Below the pieces are notes generated by a model, which saw only the letters and a program-made list of their open reading frames with translations, did no database searches and was not told the origin of the DNA. Source: Jongsikchunia kroppenstedtii DSM 45133 (lineage in GTDB: Bacteria; Actinomycetota; Actinomycetes; Mycobacteriales; Mycobacteriaceae). From it: DNA of 64,000 bases. Both the position numbers and the translations under genes were made by a program. How positions within the stretch are numbered: position 1 is the first letter of the stretch; each line of letters begins with the position of its first letter. Positions 24,440 to 33,286 of the stretch are shown here, piece by piece. The stretch spans positions 1 to 64,000 of the forward strand of contig NZ_AQYG01000047.1 in the NCBI RefSeq assembly GCF_000380485.1, given 5' to 3'.

Positions 24440-25159
24440 ATGAGCAGACACGATCGGTGGCGCCTGCGGGTTGATGGGGCCGACTGGGATGCGATCGCGG
24501 CCGAGCTGGACACGCTCGGCGGCGCGCTGCTCCCCCAGCTTCTGACGCCCGCCGAGGCACGACAGCTCCGCGAGATGTACGACGAGACGTCACGGTTCCG
24601 ATCCACCATCGACATGGCCCGCTACCGCTTCGGCGAGGGGCAGTACCGGTACTTCCGTGAGCCGTACCCCCAGTCGATCGGCTGTCTCAAACAGGCGCTC
24701 TATCCGCGGTTGCTGCCGATCGCTCGCGATTGGTGGACGCGCCTCGGCCGCTCGACGCCGTGGCCGGATTCGCTCGACGAATGGCTCGATCAGTGCCATC
24801 GTGCAGGCCAGACCAAGTCGACAGCAATCCTCTTGCGCTACAACGAGAATGACTGGAACGCCCTGCATCAGGACCTGTACGGAGACCTGATCTTTCCACT
24901 CCAGGTTGTGATCAACCTGAACGAGCACGGCATCGACCACACCGGCGGCGAATTCATGCTCGTCGAGCAACGCCCCAGAGCGCAATCGCGCGGCACCTCG
25001 TTCACGATCCCGTATGGGCACGGCCTGGTCTTCACCGCGCGCGAACGGCCGGTGCGATCAACGCGCGGCTGGTCGGTCGGGCATATCCGGCACGGCGTCT
25101 CGCCGATCCGATCCGGCCAACGCCACACGCTCGGCCTCGTCTTTCACGATGCGCGTTGA
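24440..25159 (+). CDS. 2OG-Fe(II) oxygenase family protein (PF09859-like)
   Basis: A 239-residue protein starting at the ATG at 24440 behind GGAGG. ALHQDLYGDLIFPLQ carries the H-x-D iron pair, the distal histidine is in VGHIRHGVSPIRSGQRHTLGLVFHDA, and the following arginine should bind 2-oxoglutarate. NENDWNALHQD and GGEFMLVEQRPR are typical of the small prokaryotic oxygenase family PF09859, often found near DNA-repair genes. It is divergent from ogt with a 160-bp gap. A role in alkyl-lesion repair or base modification is inferred from place only. Confidence 0.82.
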   Translation: MSRHDRWRLRVDGADWDAIAAELDTLGGALLPQLLTPAEARQLREMYDETSRFRSTIDMARYRFGEGQYRYFREPYPQSIGCLKQALYPRLLPIARDWWTRLGRSTPWPDSLDEWLDQCHRAGQTKSTAILLRYNENDWNALHQDLYGDLIFPLQVVINLNEHGIDHTGGEFMLVEQRPRAQSRGTSFTIPYGHGLVFTARERPVRSTRGWSVGHIRHGVSPIRSGQRHTLGLVFHDAR

Positions 25160-25181
25160 CGATCCCGACGGGCGCGGGGCT

Positions 25182-25991
25182 CTATGCGCCGAAAGCTCCC
25201 TGAATATCGGCGAACGACGGGTTCCGGCGCAGCGTCTGACCGCCGCTGACGTGGATCATCTGGCCGGTCACGAAGCCAGACTCATCGCTGGCCAGCCACA
25301 CCGCGGTATTCGCGACGTCGTCGGCGACGCCCGGACGCCCGATCGGGATCTCGCGGTTGTAGAGGTTCGCGATCTGCGGAATGTTGAGCCCTCCTGCGGA
25401 CATCGGGGTGTCGGCGATACCGCCCGGCGCGATGGAGTTGGCGCGGATTCCCTGCGTGCCGAACTCGTTCGCGATCGTGCGGACGATGTGGTCCATGCCA
25501 GCCTTGGTCCCCATGTATGCGGCGTGGTTCTCCATCATGATGGTCGCGGTGACCGACGAGATCTGGATGATCGAGCCCCCGCCGGTCATCGCCTTCACCA
25601 ATGCCTGAAAGAAGCGGAACGGTCCGACGAACTGGATCGCGGCCATCGTGTTGAGATCGTCCTCGGTGGTCTCGAGGAAAGGTTTGAGCAGACCCCAGCC
25701 GCTGGTGTTGATGCCGATGTCCAGCCCGCCGAACCGGGACGACGCCTCCCCCACGGCTCGGTCGATCGCCGCCCCATCGGTGATGTCGCAGACCAAGCCG
25801 GTGACGCCGAGCTCGTCCGCCATGGCTTCCGCGGCGTCGGGCCGGCGCGCTGCGACCGCGACCCGGGCGCCCTCCTCGACGAACCGCGACGCGATCACCG
25901 CGCCGAGATTGCCGGGCGCCGCGCCGAGGATCAGCGCACGCTTGTTCTCGAGCCGACGGGTGCTGGTCCCGCCCTCGTGGTCGTTGGTCAT
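25182..25991 (-). CDS. short-chain dehydrogenase/reductase
   Basis: A 269-residue SDR starting at the ATG at 25991 with AAAGGA upstream. The nucleotide-binding segment is atypical (ALILGAAPGNLGAVIASRFV; the GxxxGxG spacing is replaced by GAAPGNLG as in some enoyl-reductase-like SDRs). NTSG stands for NNAG, and the active site is S...Y-x-x-x-K (ISSVTATIMMENHAAYMGTKAG). The C terminus GFVTGQMIHVSGGQTLRRNPSF is standard. Longer reading in the same frame toward 26522 runs antisense to the next gene and is not coding. Substrate unknown. Confidence 0.9.
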   Translation of the reverse strand: MTNDHEGGTSTRRLENKRALILGAAPGNLGAVIASRFVEEGARVAVAARRPDAAEAMADELGVTGLVCDITDGAAIDRAVGEASSRFGGLDIGINTSGWGLLKPFLETTEDDLNTMAAIQFVGPFRFFQALVKAMTGGGSIIQISSVTATIMMENHAAYMGTKAGMDHIVRTIANEFGTQGIRANSIAPGGIADTPMSAGGLNIPQIANLYNREIPIGRPGVADDVANTAVWLASDESGFVTGQMIHVSGGQTLRRNPSFADIQGAFGA

Positions 25992-26139
25992 CCGCAGTCC
26001 TTTCGCCTCCGCCGTGATGCTCGACCAATCATTACCGCCGGGATCGGACCGCCCGCGGGCTGTCTCATTCCACGGAACACTTTCCGCGCCTGGCCTCTGG
26101 GGCCTGCGGTTCCGGCGCAGTGAAACTAGGCTTCCAGAG

Positions 26140-27498
26140 ATGGGACTGCAATATTCGAGTGTCGTTGATGCGCCGCGGGACGAGGTATTCGCCTGGTTCG
26201 GCCGGCCGGGTGCGCTGCAACGCCTCAGTCCGCCCTGGGCACCGCTTCGCCCGATCTCCCAAACGGATTCGCTGGAGCGCGGCCAGACGCTGCTGCGGCT
26301 CCCGGGCGGATTGCTGTGGGCGGCCGAGCATGACCCCGCCGGATACGACGAATCCCGCCAGTTCGTCGACGAGATAGGTGTGGATGGCGTGCGTTCGCTT
26401 CCGGCCCGTCTCGCGGTACCGCGCTGGCGACATACGCATGCATTCGAGGCGGTCGACGACGCGCATACCCGCGTCATCGACCGAATCGACAGTCCCGTAC
26501 CGGGATTCGCCTTGCGGCGCATGTTCGACTATCGGCATGCTCAGCTCGCAGACGATCTTCGGGCGCATCAGGTGGCACGGGCGAGCGGAACCGATCCGAC
26601 GACCGTCGCGGTCACCGGATCGTCGGGTCTGGTGGGCACCGCGCTGACGGCGTTCCTCAGCACCGGCGGTCACCGAGTGATCCGGCTGGTTCGGGGTAAT
26701 CCGCAGCACCCTGACGAACGGCATTGGAACCCAGCCGATCCCGATTCGGCGCTGCTCGACGGCGTCGACGCGGTGATTCATCTCGCGGGTGAGTCGATCG
26801 CCGGACGGTTTACCGCGGAACACAAGGACGCGATCAAGAACAGTCGCATCGAACCCACCCGAAAGCTGGCCGAGCTCGCCGCACGCACGGATGGTCTACG
26901 GGCATTCGTGTCCGCGTCGGCCATCGGCTACTACGGCAGTGATCGCGGCGACGAGAGCCTGACCGAGGACAGCGATCACGGCGACGATTTCCTGGCAGAC
27001 CTGGTCGCCGATTGGGAGCATGCCACCGTGCCGGCTGAACAGGCAGGCGTCCGGACGGTCATGGTTCGGACCGGGATTGTGCAGTCGCCACTAGGCGGCA
27101 CACTGCGGCTGCTGCTGCTGCCATTCCGCGCGGGCCTCGGCGGCCGGCTCGGCGACGGCACGCAGTGGCTGTCCTGGATCGGGATCGACGATCTGGTCGA
27201 CATCTATCACCGCGCCTTGTGGGATACCGAACTGTCAGGGCCGGTGAACGGCGTGGCACCGGCGCCGGTCCGCAACAGCGACTACACCAACGCCCTCGCC
27301 GGCTGCCTGCGTCGGCCGGCAGTACTACCGGTCCCCTCGTTCGGTCCACGCCTGCTCCTCGGCAAAGAGGGCGCCCGCGAACTGGCATACGCCAGCCAGC
27401 GGGTCGAACCGTCACGGTTGGCTGCACGCGGCCACCGGTTCCGATATTCGGACATCGAGCCGGCGTTGCGCCACTTGCTGGGCAAGGGCGGCCGCTGA
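26140..27498 (+). CDS. TIGR01777-family epimerase with N-terminal SRPBCC domain
   Basis: A 452-residue fusion. Residues 1-150 are a START/SRPBCC-like lipid-binding domain (YSSVVDAPRDEVFAWFGRPGALQRL). The rest is a Rossmann-fold epimerase of the SulA/YfcH type (VAVTGSSGLVGTALTAFL, VIHLAGESIAGRF, AIGYYGSDRGDESLTED, MVRTGIVQSPLGGTL). This two-domain plan is common in actinobacteria. The start is the ATG at 26140. Function is unknown; roles in cell division have been proposed for parts of the family. It is divergent from the SDR gene with a 148-bp gap. Confidence 0.9.
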   Translation: MGLQYSSVVDAPRDEVFAWFGRPGALQRLSPPWAPLRPISQTDSLERGQTLLRLPGGLLWAAEHDPAGYDESRQFVDEIGVDGVRSLPARLAVPRWRHTHAFEAVDDAHTRVIDRIDSPVPGFALRRMFDYRHAQLADDLRAHQVARASGTDPTTVAVTGSSGLVGTALTAFLSTGGHRVIRLVRGNPQHPDERHWNPADPDSALLDGVDAVIHLAGESIAGRFTAEHKDAIKNSRIEPTRKLAELAARTDGLRAFVSASAIGYYGSDRGDESLTEDSDHGDDFLADLVADWEHATVPAEQAGVRTVMVRTGIVQSPLGGTLRLLLLPFRAGLGGRLGDGTQWLSWIGIDDLVDIYHRALWDTELSGPVNGVAPAPVRNSDYTNALAGCLRRPAVLPVPSFGPRLLLGKEGARELAYASQRVEPSRLAARGHRFRYSDIEPALRHLLGKGGR

Positions 27499-27719
27499 AG
27501 CCTGCAGCGCGCAAATTTGCACCCACTCGGACTTTTATTATTGGCCGGTTTCCGGCCGACGCGGGTCGCCGACGTGGTGTCGCGTCGACGACGCATCCTG
27601 AGCAGCAACTATCGCCCGGCGGCCATAACGACCGCGTGTGGACCTGAACGAAAGTTCGCACGGGTCAGCATTTTTCGCACCTTCTCCGCGCTCAACCCGG
27701 TGTTAGCGTCCTGTGCACC

Positions 27720-27749
27720 GTAGGGCGGCCACCTCGTGATCCGCCCTAC
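27720..27749. promoter_or_regulatory. 9-bp inverted repeat in the sulfate operon leader
   Basis: GTAGGGCGG (27720-27728) and CCGCCCTAC (27741-27749) are exact inverted copies around a 12-nt loop, 70 bp upstream of the start codon. It could be an RNA hairpin or a regulator site. Confidence 0.4.
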
Positions 27750-27779
27750 TGCCATCGCAGCATCTTCGAAGAACCGTGG

Positions 27780-27797
27780 TCGCACCGATCGGTGCGA
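27780..27797. promoter_or_regulatory. 18-bp perfect palindrome upstream of the sulfate operon
   Basis: TCGCACCGATCGGTGCGA is fully self-complementary and ends 21 bp before the GTG start. Such a site just before a ribosome binding site would suit a repressor operator. Confidence 0.4.
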
Positions 27798-27818
27798 TCG
27801 CCCGTAGAAAGGCCTCCC

Positions 27819-28838
27819 GTGAAGAGATCTCGTTTCGTCGCGCCCGTAGTCGCACTCAGCGCCGCCGCTGTGATGCTGACTGCCTGCGGTGGCGGCAGCA
27901 GCGACACCAGCGGGGAGACTCAGGCGGCGGCCAAGACCACGCTCTCCTTGGTCGGTTACGCGGTCCCGCAGCCCGGCTTTGCAAAGGTCATCCCCGGTTT
28001 CCAGGCGACTCCGGCCGGCAAGGGCATCGGCTTCACCCAGAGCTATGGCGCTTCGGGCGACCAGTCCCGCAAGGTGGTGCAGGGCCTGGGCGCCGACGTC
28101 GTGGCGTTGTCCGTCGAGCCCGACGTGACCCGTCTGGTGAAGGCGAACAAGGTCGACCCCTCGTGGAACGCCGGGCAGTACAAGGGCATCGGTTTCGGTT
28201 CGGTGGTTTCCCTCGTCGTGCGCAAGGGCAACCCGAAGAACATCCACACCTGGGACGATCTCCTCAAGCCCGGTATCGAGGTCGTCAGTCCCGACCCGCG
28301 CTCGTCGGGCTCGGCCAAGTGGAATCTTTTGGCGCCCTACGCCGCAGCCAGCAACGGCGGCGCCAACAAGCAGGCCGGCATCGACTTCGTCACCAAGCTG
28401 GTGAGCGACCACATCAAGACCCGCCCGGGCTCAGGCAGCGATGCATCCAGCCTCTTCCTGCAGGGCACCGGCGACGTGCTGATCTCCTATGAGAACGAGG
28501 CGATCAATCTGCAGCGCCAGGGCAAGAACATCGAATTCATCGACCCGTCAACCACTTTCAAGATCGAGAACCCGGTCGCGGTCGTGAAGGGATCACATAC
28601 CGCCGAGGCGACGGAATTCGTCAACTACATCATCTCGCCGGCCGGCCAGAAGCTATGGGCTCAGGCCGGATTCCGGCCCGTGGACCCGCAGGTCGCCGCG
28701 GAGACGGCCAGCAGCTTCCCGGCGCTGGGCAAGGTCTGGACGATCAACGACCTCGGTGGCTGGCCCTCGGTCGACAAGGACCTGTTCGACAAGAACGACG
28801 GCCTGTTGACCCAGGTGTACGCCAAAGCGACCGGCTAG
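27819..28838 (+). CDS. subI: sulfate ABC transporter substrate-binding lipoprotein
   Basis: The protein captures sulfate (or thiosulfate) outside the membrane. It is 339 residues, starting at the GTG at 27819 with AGAAAGG seven bases upstream. The N terminus is a lipoprotein signal with lipobox LTAC (C23) followed by GGGSS. The mature part shows the Sbp/CysP pattern: FTQSYGASGDQSRKVVQGLGADVVAL, VRKGNPKNIHTWDDLLKPG, PDPRSSGSAKWNLL. An in-frame ATG at 27792 would put nine extra residues before the signal and is unlikely. It is followed without gap by cysT. Confidence 0.93.
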   Translation: MKRSRFVAPVVALSAAAVMLTACGGGSSDTSGETQAAAKTTLSLVGYAVPQPGFAKVIPGFQATPAGKGIGFTQSYGASGDQSRKVVQGLGADVVALSVEPDVTRLVKANKVDPSWNAGQYKGIGFGSVVSLVVRKGNPKNIHTWDDLLKPGIEVVSPDPRSSGSAKWNLLAPYAAASNGGANKQAGIDFVTKLVSDHIKTRPGSGSDASSLFLQGTGDVLISYENEAINLQRQGKNIEFIDPSTTFKIENPVAVVKGSHTAEATEFVNYIISPAGQKLWAQAGFRPVDPQVAAETASSFPALGKVWTINDLGGWPSVDKDLFDKNDGLLTQVYAKATG

Positions 28839-29717
28839 ATGTCGCTGGCTCACGATCGAGCCGTCACCGCGTCGTCGCCCACCTTCAGTCGCAAGGGTGG
28901 GCGACGTACGCGTGCGGCCACTGCACTCGGGATCGGCGCCGGAACCCTCTGGCTCAGCCTGATCGTCCTCATCCCGATCGCCGCGATCATCGCCCGATCG
29001 TTCGACGATGGCCTCGGCGCCTTCTGGCACGCCATCACCACCGACGCCGCGGTCAGCTCACTGCGGACGACCGTCGAGACCTCGGTCGTGGTCACCGTCA
29101 TCAACAGCGTGGTCGGCCTGCAGATCGCCTGGGTTCTGACCCGCGATTCGTTTCCGGGCAAGTGGCTGCTCGACGCCCTGATCGACCTGCCGTTCGCACT
29201 GCCGACGATCGTCGCGAGCATCGTCCTGCTGTCGTTGTACGGTCCGGCGAGCCCGGTCGGAATCCATGTGCAGCACACCAAGACCGCGTTGGTGATCGCA
29301 CTGCTGTTCGTCACGCTGCCGTTCGTGGTTCGCACCGTCCAACCGGTGATGATCGAACTCGAGCGCGAGAGCGAACAGGCCGCGGCTACTCTCGGCGCGA
29401 ACCGTGCCACGATCCTGCGCCGAATCATCTTTCCCGCCCTGGCGCCCGCCCTGCTATCCGGTGCGGGACTGGCCTTCTCGCGCGCGATCGGCGAGTTCGG
29501 ATCGCTCGTTCTGATCGGCGGCGGCATCCCGAAGCACACCGAGGTCTCGTCGCAATACATCCGTTCGCTGATCGAGCAGGACAGCCCGCAGGAGGCGGCC
29601 GCCGTCGCGGTCGTACTGCTAGGACTGTCATTCGCGTCGCTGTTCGTGCTGCGCGTCGGCGCCGATCGACTGTCCCGACGCGAGGAGGAGCCCCGTGCGA
29701 GCAAGCGCCACAGCTAA
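28839..29717 (+). CDS. cysT: sulfate ABC transporter permease CysT
   Basis: This 292-residue membrane permease has about six transmembrane helices; the first is LGIGAGTLWLSLIVLIPIAAII. The ATPase-contacting EAA loop reads EQAAATLGANRATILRRIIFPALAP. IDLPFALPTIVASIVLLSLYG and GEFGSLVLIGGGIPKHTEVSSQYI are family landmarks. The ATG follows the lipoprotein stop immediately, and the gene overlaps cysW by 23 bp, so the three are translated from one message. Confidence 0.94.
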   Translation: MSLAHDRAVTASSPTFSRKGGRRTRAATALGIGAGTLWLSLIVLIPIAAIIARSFDDGLGAFWHAITTDAAVSSLRTTVETSVVVTVINSVVGLQIAWVLTRDSFPGKWLLDALIDLPFALPTIVASIVLLSLYGPASPVGIHVQHTKTALVIALLFVTLPFVVRTVQPVMIELERESEQAAATLGANRATILRRIIFPALAPALLSGAGLAFSRAIGEFGSLVLIGGGIPKHTEVSSQYIRSLIEQDSPQEAAAVAVVLLGLSFASLFVLRVGADRLSRREEEPRASKRHS

Positions 29718-30498
29718 ATACCTCAACCGCGCGTTCACGATCACCTACCTGACGATCCTGCTGATCGTTCCGCTGGGATTGATCCTGTACCGCACCTTTC
29801 AACCCGGAATCGGCGCGTTCATCGATTCGATGACGTCGCCGGCTGCGATCTCGGCGATCAACCTGACGTTGCTGATCGTCGCGATCGTCGTGCCGCTCAA
29901 CGCGATCTTCGGGGTTCTGATCGCGCTCGCGCTGACTCGTGGGACGTGGCGAGGGCGCTCCGTGGTCCAGGCCATCGTCGACCTGCCGTTCGCGATCTCG
30001 CCGGTAATCGTCGGCGTCTCATTGGTTTTGGTATGGGGTGTCGGCGGCTGGTTCGGATTCCTGGCCGACTGGGGCGTGCAGATCATTTTCGCGGTCCCGG
30101 GCATGGTGCTTGCGACGATCTTCGTGACGCTGCCGTTCGTCGTCCGGGAGGTCGAACCGGTGCTCCGCGAAATCGGGCTCGAGCAACAGGAGGCCGCTGC
30201 CACCCTGGGTGCCGCGCCGTGGCAGACGTTCGCCCGCGTCACCTTGCCTGCGATCCGGTGGGGACTCGCCTACGGCGTGATTCTGACGATCGCGCGGAGC
30301 CTTGGCGAGTTCGGCGCGGTCATCATGGTCTCGTCGAATGAACCCGGTGTGTCGCAATCGCTGACGTTGCTGGTCTACGGCCGCTACCAGCAGGGCAACG
30401 AGTACGGCGCATACACCGGCGCGACGACGCTCATGCTGATCGCAATCGTCGCCTTGATCGGCATGACCGCGCTGGCCCGCCGCAAGGGCAGCGACTGA
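29695..30498 (+). CDS. cysW: sulfate ABC transporter permease CysW
   Basis: The second permease of the sulfate importer, 267 residues starting at a GTG inside cysT. The EAA loop is EQQEAAATLGAAPWQTFARVTLPAIRWG, and GEFGAVIMVSSNEPGVSQSLTLLVYGRY matches the CysW signature region. Six transmembrane helices are expected. The operon stops here: the next gene is not an ATP-binding protein, so cysA must be elsewhere in the genome. Confidence 0.94.
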   Translation: MRASATAKYLNRAFTITYLTILLIVPLGLILYRTFQPGIGAFIDSMTSPAAISAINLTLLIVAIVVPLNAIFGVLIALALTRGTWRGRSVVQAIVDLPFAISPVIVGVSLVLVWGVGGWFGFLADWGVQIIFAVPGMVLATIFVTLPFVVREVEPVLREIGLEQQEAAATLGAAPWQTFARVTLPAIRWGLAYGVILTIARSLGEFGAVIMVSSNEPGVSQSLTLLVYGRYQQGNEYGAYTGATTLMLIAIVALIGMTALARRKGSD

Positions 30499-30574
30499 TC
30501 GGTTGCTAGCGGGCCTACGATGTACCGAACCAGACGAGACCCGTCTGTCGCAGTAGCCCTGTGAGGTGCACGGT

Positions 30575-31093
30575 ATGTCTGATGCCGACGACGGTGGTGA
30601 CGCCGTATCGCTTCGACGAGAACGGGCAGATCACCTGAAGGAAAGCCTGTATCTCACGTTCACGGCGCTCGCATTGTCCGTCGCGCTGTCGTACCACGGC
30701 GGCATCTCCGCGTCAGCGGCGATCACCACATTGGCGATCACGGTGTTGGGAGCGGTCCTGGCGATGTTCACCGCCGACCTGGTCTCGCACATGGTCGTCC
30801 ACGAACGAATCATGACTCGCGCCGAAACGCGACATCTCGTCATGTCGAGTTTCGGTGCACTACCCGCCGTCGCACTGCCGTTCATCTTCCTGATCATCGC
30901 TGCGACCACCGGCTGGTCGGTGACCACCGCGCTGACCGTCTCCGCCATCGCCCTGACGGTCGCGTTGGTGCTCATCGCACACCTCGCGGTGCGCAGCGTA
31001 GAACTCCGGTGGTGGCAGCGGGTGATCGTGCTGGCGATCGAGGGGGCCCTCGGGTTGGGCGTCATCAGCCTGCAGGTGCTCGCTCACTCCTGA
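30575..31093 (+). CDS. four-helix membrane protein of unknown function
   Basis: The protein is 172 residues from the ATG at 30575. A charged N terminus (SLRRERADHLKESLYLTF) is followed by about four hydrophobic helices (ALALSVALSYHGG, AITTLAITVLGAVLAMFTADLVSHMVV, LPAVALPFIFLIIAATTG, ALTVSAIALTVALVLIAHLAV, and the last before LAHS). A histidine-rich loop (SHMVVHERIMTR) sits on one side. I do not recognise the family; it is not an ABC ATPase. It is 76 bp after cysW but has its own leader. Confidence 0.65.
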   Translation: MSDADDGGDAVSLRRERADHLKESLYLTFTALALSVALSYHGGISASAAITTLAITVLGAVLAMFTADLVSHMVVHERIMTRAETRHLVMSSFGALPAVALPFIFLIIAATTGWSVTTALTVSAIALTVALVLIAHLAVRSVELRWWQRVIVLAIEGALGLGVISLQVLAHS

Positions 31094-31106
31094 GTCGACT
31101 GCGGTA

Positions 31107-32015
31107 TCAGCGCTTACGCGTGCCGGGCAGCACGCCGGCGTCGATGACGCGCTTCACGAAGGGCCGCGTCCGATCGATGAGATCGGCGAACTCGGCACCC
31201 AGCGCAGCACCGGTGATCGCGTCGGTGCCCGCCTCGATCTCCCGATACAGATCGAAACCCGCGGACGTCAATCGATGAGTGGCGCCACCCGGAATGGGCG
31301 CGATCGCCGATTCGGGATCGGCGGACGGATCGCCCTGCGGCTCCAGAAGGCCGCGGTCAGCCAAGGCCAGAACCGCTGTCTCCCAGTCAAGATCGGTCCA
31401 GCCTCGACTGATCTGAAAGAATTTGCGTCCCAGCGCTCGACGCTTCACGGTCGGGTCCGGCAGCTCCGCCTCGTGGAACACGCCGGCCTCCAGGCCGGTC
31501 AAGCCATGCCGCACGAGTTCCGCAATATGGTTGTCGCCGCGCCATTCTCGCAGCACCGACAGATGGCGCCACAGTTCCAGATGCGGGGCAACCGGTAGGT
31601 CCGTTGCGGCCCAGGCGGCCCCGAGTGGCCTGCCCGACACCGGCAGATCCGCGGTCATGGCCCGGTAATCGGGCAGCAGCGGTGCGATATCCGCGACCGC
31701 CTCCCCCAGGACCGTGCGGTACTGCTCGTCGAGCATCGCGTAACGACGGTCGTCGATCTCGGCAAGGCCCGCGGCCAGCGCGGCCTGCCACGCCCGATCG
31801 ATCGTCGCCGGCGCGAAGTTGAAGAAGGTTGCGGTCACCACTGCCGAGACGGTTTCGCCTAGCGGCGCGGCCCGTGCTCCGACGTAGAACGCCTGCGCAT
31901 CGAGGTCCAGGTCGGTCTGTGCATCGTGCAGACCGGGATTGAAGTAGGCGAGCACGTGATAGGGCTCGAGGGTCTCGTAGGCACGGCGGGCGATCGCTGC
32001 GGAAGTTTCGGCCAT
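31107..32015 (-). CDS. SCO6745-family protein
   Basis: A 302-residue protein from the ATG at 32015. The start RRAYETLEPYHVLAYFNPGLHDAQ, the middle PLGAAWAATDLPVAPHLELWRHLSVLREWRGDNHIAELV (in parts) and the end TADRG...THRLTSAGFDLYREIEAGTD match the SCO6745 family, a common actinobacterial family of unknown function. It is often annotated as a helical protein with a winged-helix-like C terminus. The open frame continues upstream to 32390 but that part is antisense to the next SDR. Divergent from the SDR with 96 bp between. Confidence 0.82.
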   Translation of the reverse strand: MAETSAAIARRAYETLEPYHVLAYFNPGLHDAQTDLDLDAQAFYVGARAAPLGETVSAVVTATFFNFAPATIDRAWQAALAAGLAEIDDRRYAMLDEQYRTVLGEAVADIAPLLPDYRAMTADLPVSGRPLGAAWAATDLPVAPHLELWRHLSVLREWRGDNHIAELVRHGLTGLEAGVFHEAELPDPTVKRRALGRKFFQISRGWTDLDWETAVLALADRGLLEPQGDPSADPESAIAPIPGGATHRLTSAGFDLYREIEAGTDAITGAALGAEFADLIDRTRPFVKRVIDAGVLPGTRKR

Positions 32016-32111
32016 GGCCCCACCATGCCAGTGCGAGCCCGAACTGGGTAGCGGTTCGGTTAGCGTGAATGAACCTGCGTATCGCAGTGATGTTTTCGGA
32101 GGACGGTGGCG

Positions 32112-32900
32112 ATGCCCGAGACGAATACCCTGTCCGGCCGAACCGCGCTGGTCACCGGCGGTGGGCGCGGCATCGGCCGGGCCATCAGCCTGACGCTCGC
32201 CAGGAATGGTGCTGCAGTCGCGGTGAACTGGGCGCGGGATGAAGGCGCAGCGCAGGCCACCGTCGACGAGATCCGGGCCGGCGGCCGAACCGCCCTTGCG
32301 GTGCAGGGTCGAGTCGACGATCTCGACGCGCACCAGACGATGGTCGACACCGTCGTGTCCGAGCTCGGCCCGATCAGCATCCTGGTCCACAACGGCGGCA
32401 TCGCCAGCCGCGGCCGTTCCGTCGCGGACACCGGCGCCGACGAGGTGGAGCGACTACTACGCGTCCAGGCGATCGGACCGCACCATCTCACCGGACTGGT
32501 GCTACCCGGCATGCGCGCCGAGCCGCGCGGTGACATCGTGATGATCAGCAGCGTCGCCGCGCATACACTCGGCGCCGGCGGAGCGCCCTACAACATGGCC
32601 AAGGCCGCACTCGAGGCGCTCGCCCACACTCTCGCGAAAGAGGAAGTGCGCCATGGGATTCATGTGAACATCGTCGCCCCGGGCCTGGTCGCCACCGAGA
32701 TGGGCGACCGGCTCACCAAGGCCGTCACGCGCGGCAAGTACGAGACGGCCACCGACCTCGACGACTCGTCACCTTTTGGTCGCGTCTGCCGGCCCGAGGA
32801 CATCGCTGACGTCGTCCTGTACCTGACCTCGGCCGGCGCCGGCTACCTCACCGGTCAGCGCATCACCGTCGACGGCGGGGCGAACGCCTACCGACCGTAG
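32112..32900 (+). CDS. short-chain dehydrogenase/reductase (FabG-like)
   Basis: A classical SDR of 262 residues. ALVTGGGRGIGRAISLTLAR is the cofactor motif, HNGG stands at the NNAG position, the active site is ISSVAAHTLGAGGAPYNMAKAALE (S, Y, K), and the C terminus is GYLTGQRITVDGGANAYRP. GGAGGA precedes the ATG at 32112 by 8 bp, and a GTG two codons earlier is too close. It resembles 3-oxoacyl-ACP reductase relatives. The true substrate is not determinable from sequence. Confidence 0.92.
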   Translation: MPETNTLSGRTALVTGGGRGIGRAISLTLARNGAAVAVNWARDEGAAQATVDEIRAGGRTALAVQGRVDDLDAHQTMVDTVVSELGPISILVHNGGIASRGRSVADTGADEVERLLRVQAIGPHHLTGLVLPGMRAEPRGDIVMISSVAAHTLGAGGAPYNMAKAALEALAHTLAKEEVRHGIHVNIVAPGLVATEMGDRLTKAVTRGKYETATDLDDSSPFGRVCRPEDIADVVLYLTSAGAGYLTGQRITVDGGANAYRP

Positions 32901-33286
32901 GCGAATCTGACGCGGGCTAGCGCCGCCGCGCCGCAAAGTCAGGTGAGTGGCCCGCGCGGCCCTGCGAAAGCCCCTGTGCGTCAAGGCCATACAGACGTTG
33001 TTTGGACGCGTCCGGTTGCGGCATCCCCAGCTCCTGCGCCAGCTCGATCGCCGGCCGCTCCCCGGCACGGAGCAACCAGGATTTCTCGACGCCGTGGCTC
33101 GGCGATCGCGTTGAAGACGTCTGACGTCGCCGCGCTCGCGCCATGGCCCGTCCATATTTCTATGTGGGGTACGTGTTAGTGGCTGTCGACACCCTCGACA
33201 ACATTTCGACCCCAACCACAGGGCCGAATGGCCCTATCCACGAATATGACCGCCTGTGACGCTGCTAGTAGCGGAAAGGAGCGGTG
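32901..33286. other. 386-bp stretch without a convincing gene
   Basis: A 75-codon minus-strand frame (32917-33144) contains some protein-like sequence (LLRAGERPAIELAQELGMPQ, PDASKQRLYGLDAQGL) that may be a remnant of an older gene, but it has no clear ribosome binding site or family. The end near 33270-33283 holds the AAAGGAG ribosome binding site of the CBS gene. Confidence 0.45.

Larger units (their letters stand above)
27499..27818. other. 320-bp leader of the sulfate-transport operon
   Basis: No gene. It holds a perfect palindrome GCAAATTTGC at 27511-27520 and, nearer the operon, two inverted repeats (27720-27749 and 27780-27797, listed separately). The ribosome binding site AGAAAGG of the binding-protein gene is at 27806-27812. 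I could not recognise a named riboswitch. Confidence 0.5.

Noticed and set aside
25992-26522. Extension of the 25182 SDR frame upstream of its start
   Set aside because: It runs antisense to the TIGR01777 gene and shows no protein family; the ribosome binding site is at the ATG at 25991.
27720-27818. Known SAM or other sulfur riboswitch before the sulfate operon
   Set aside because: Only simple dyads were found. None of the conserved SAM-box type motifs is visible.
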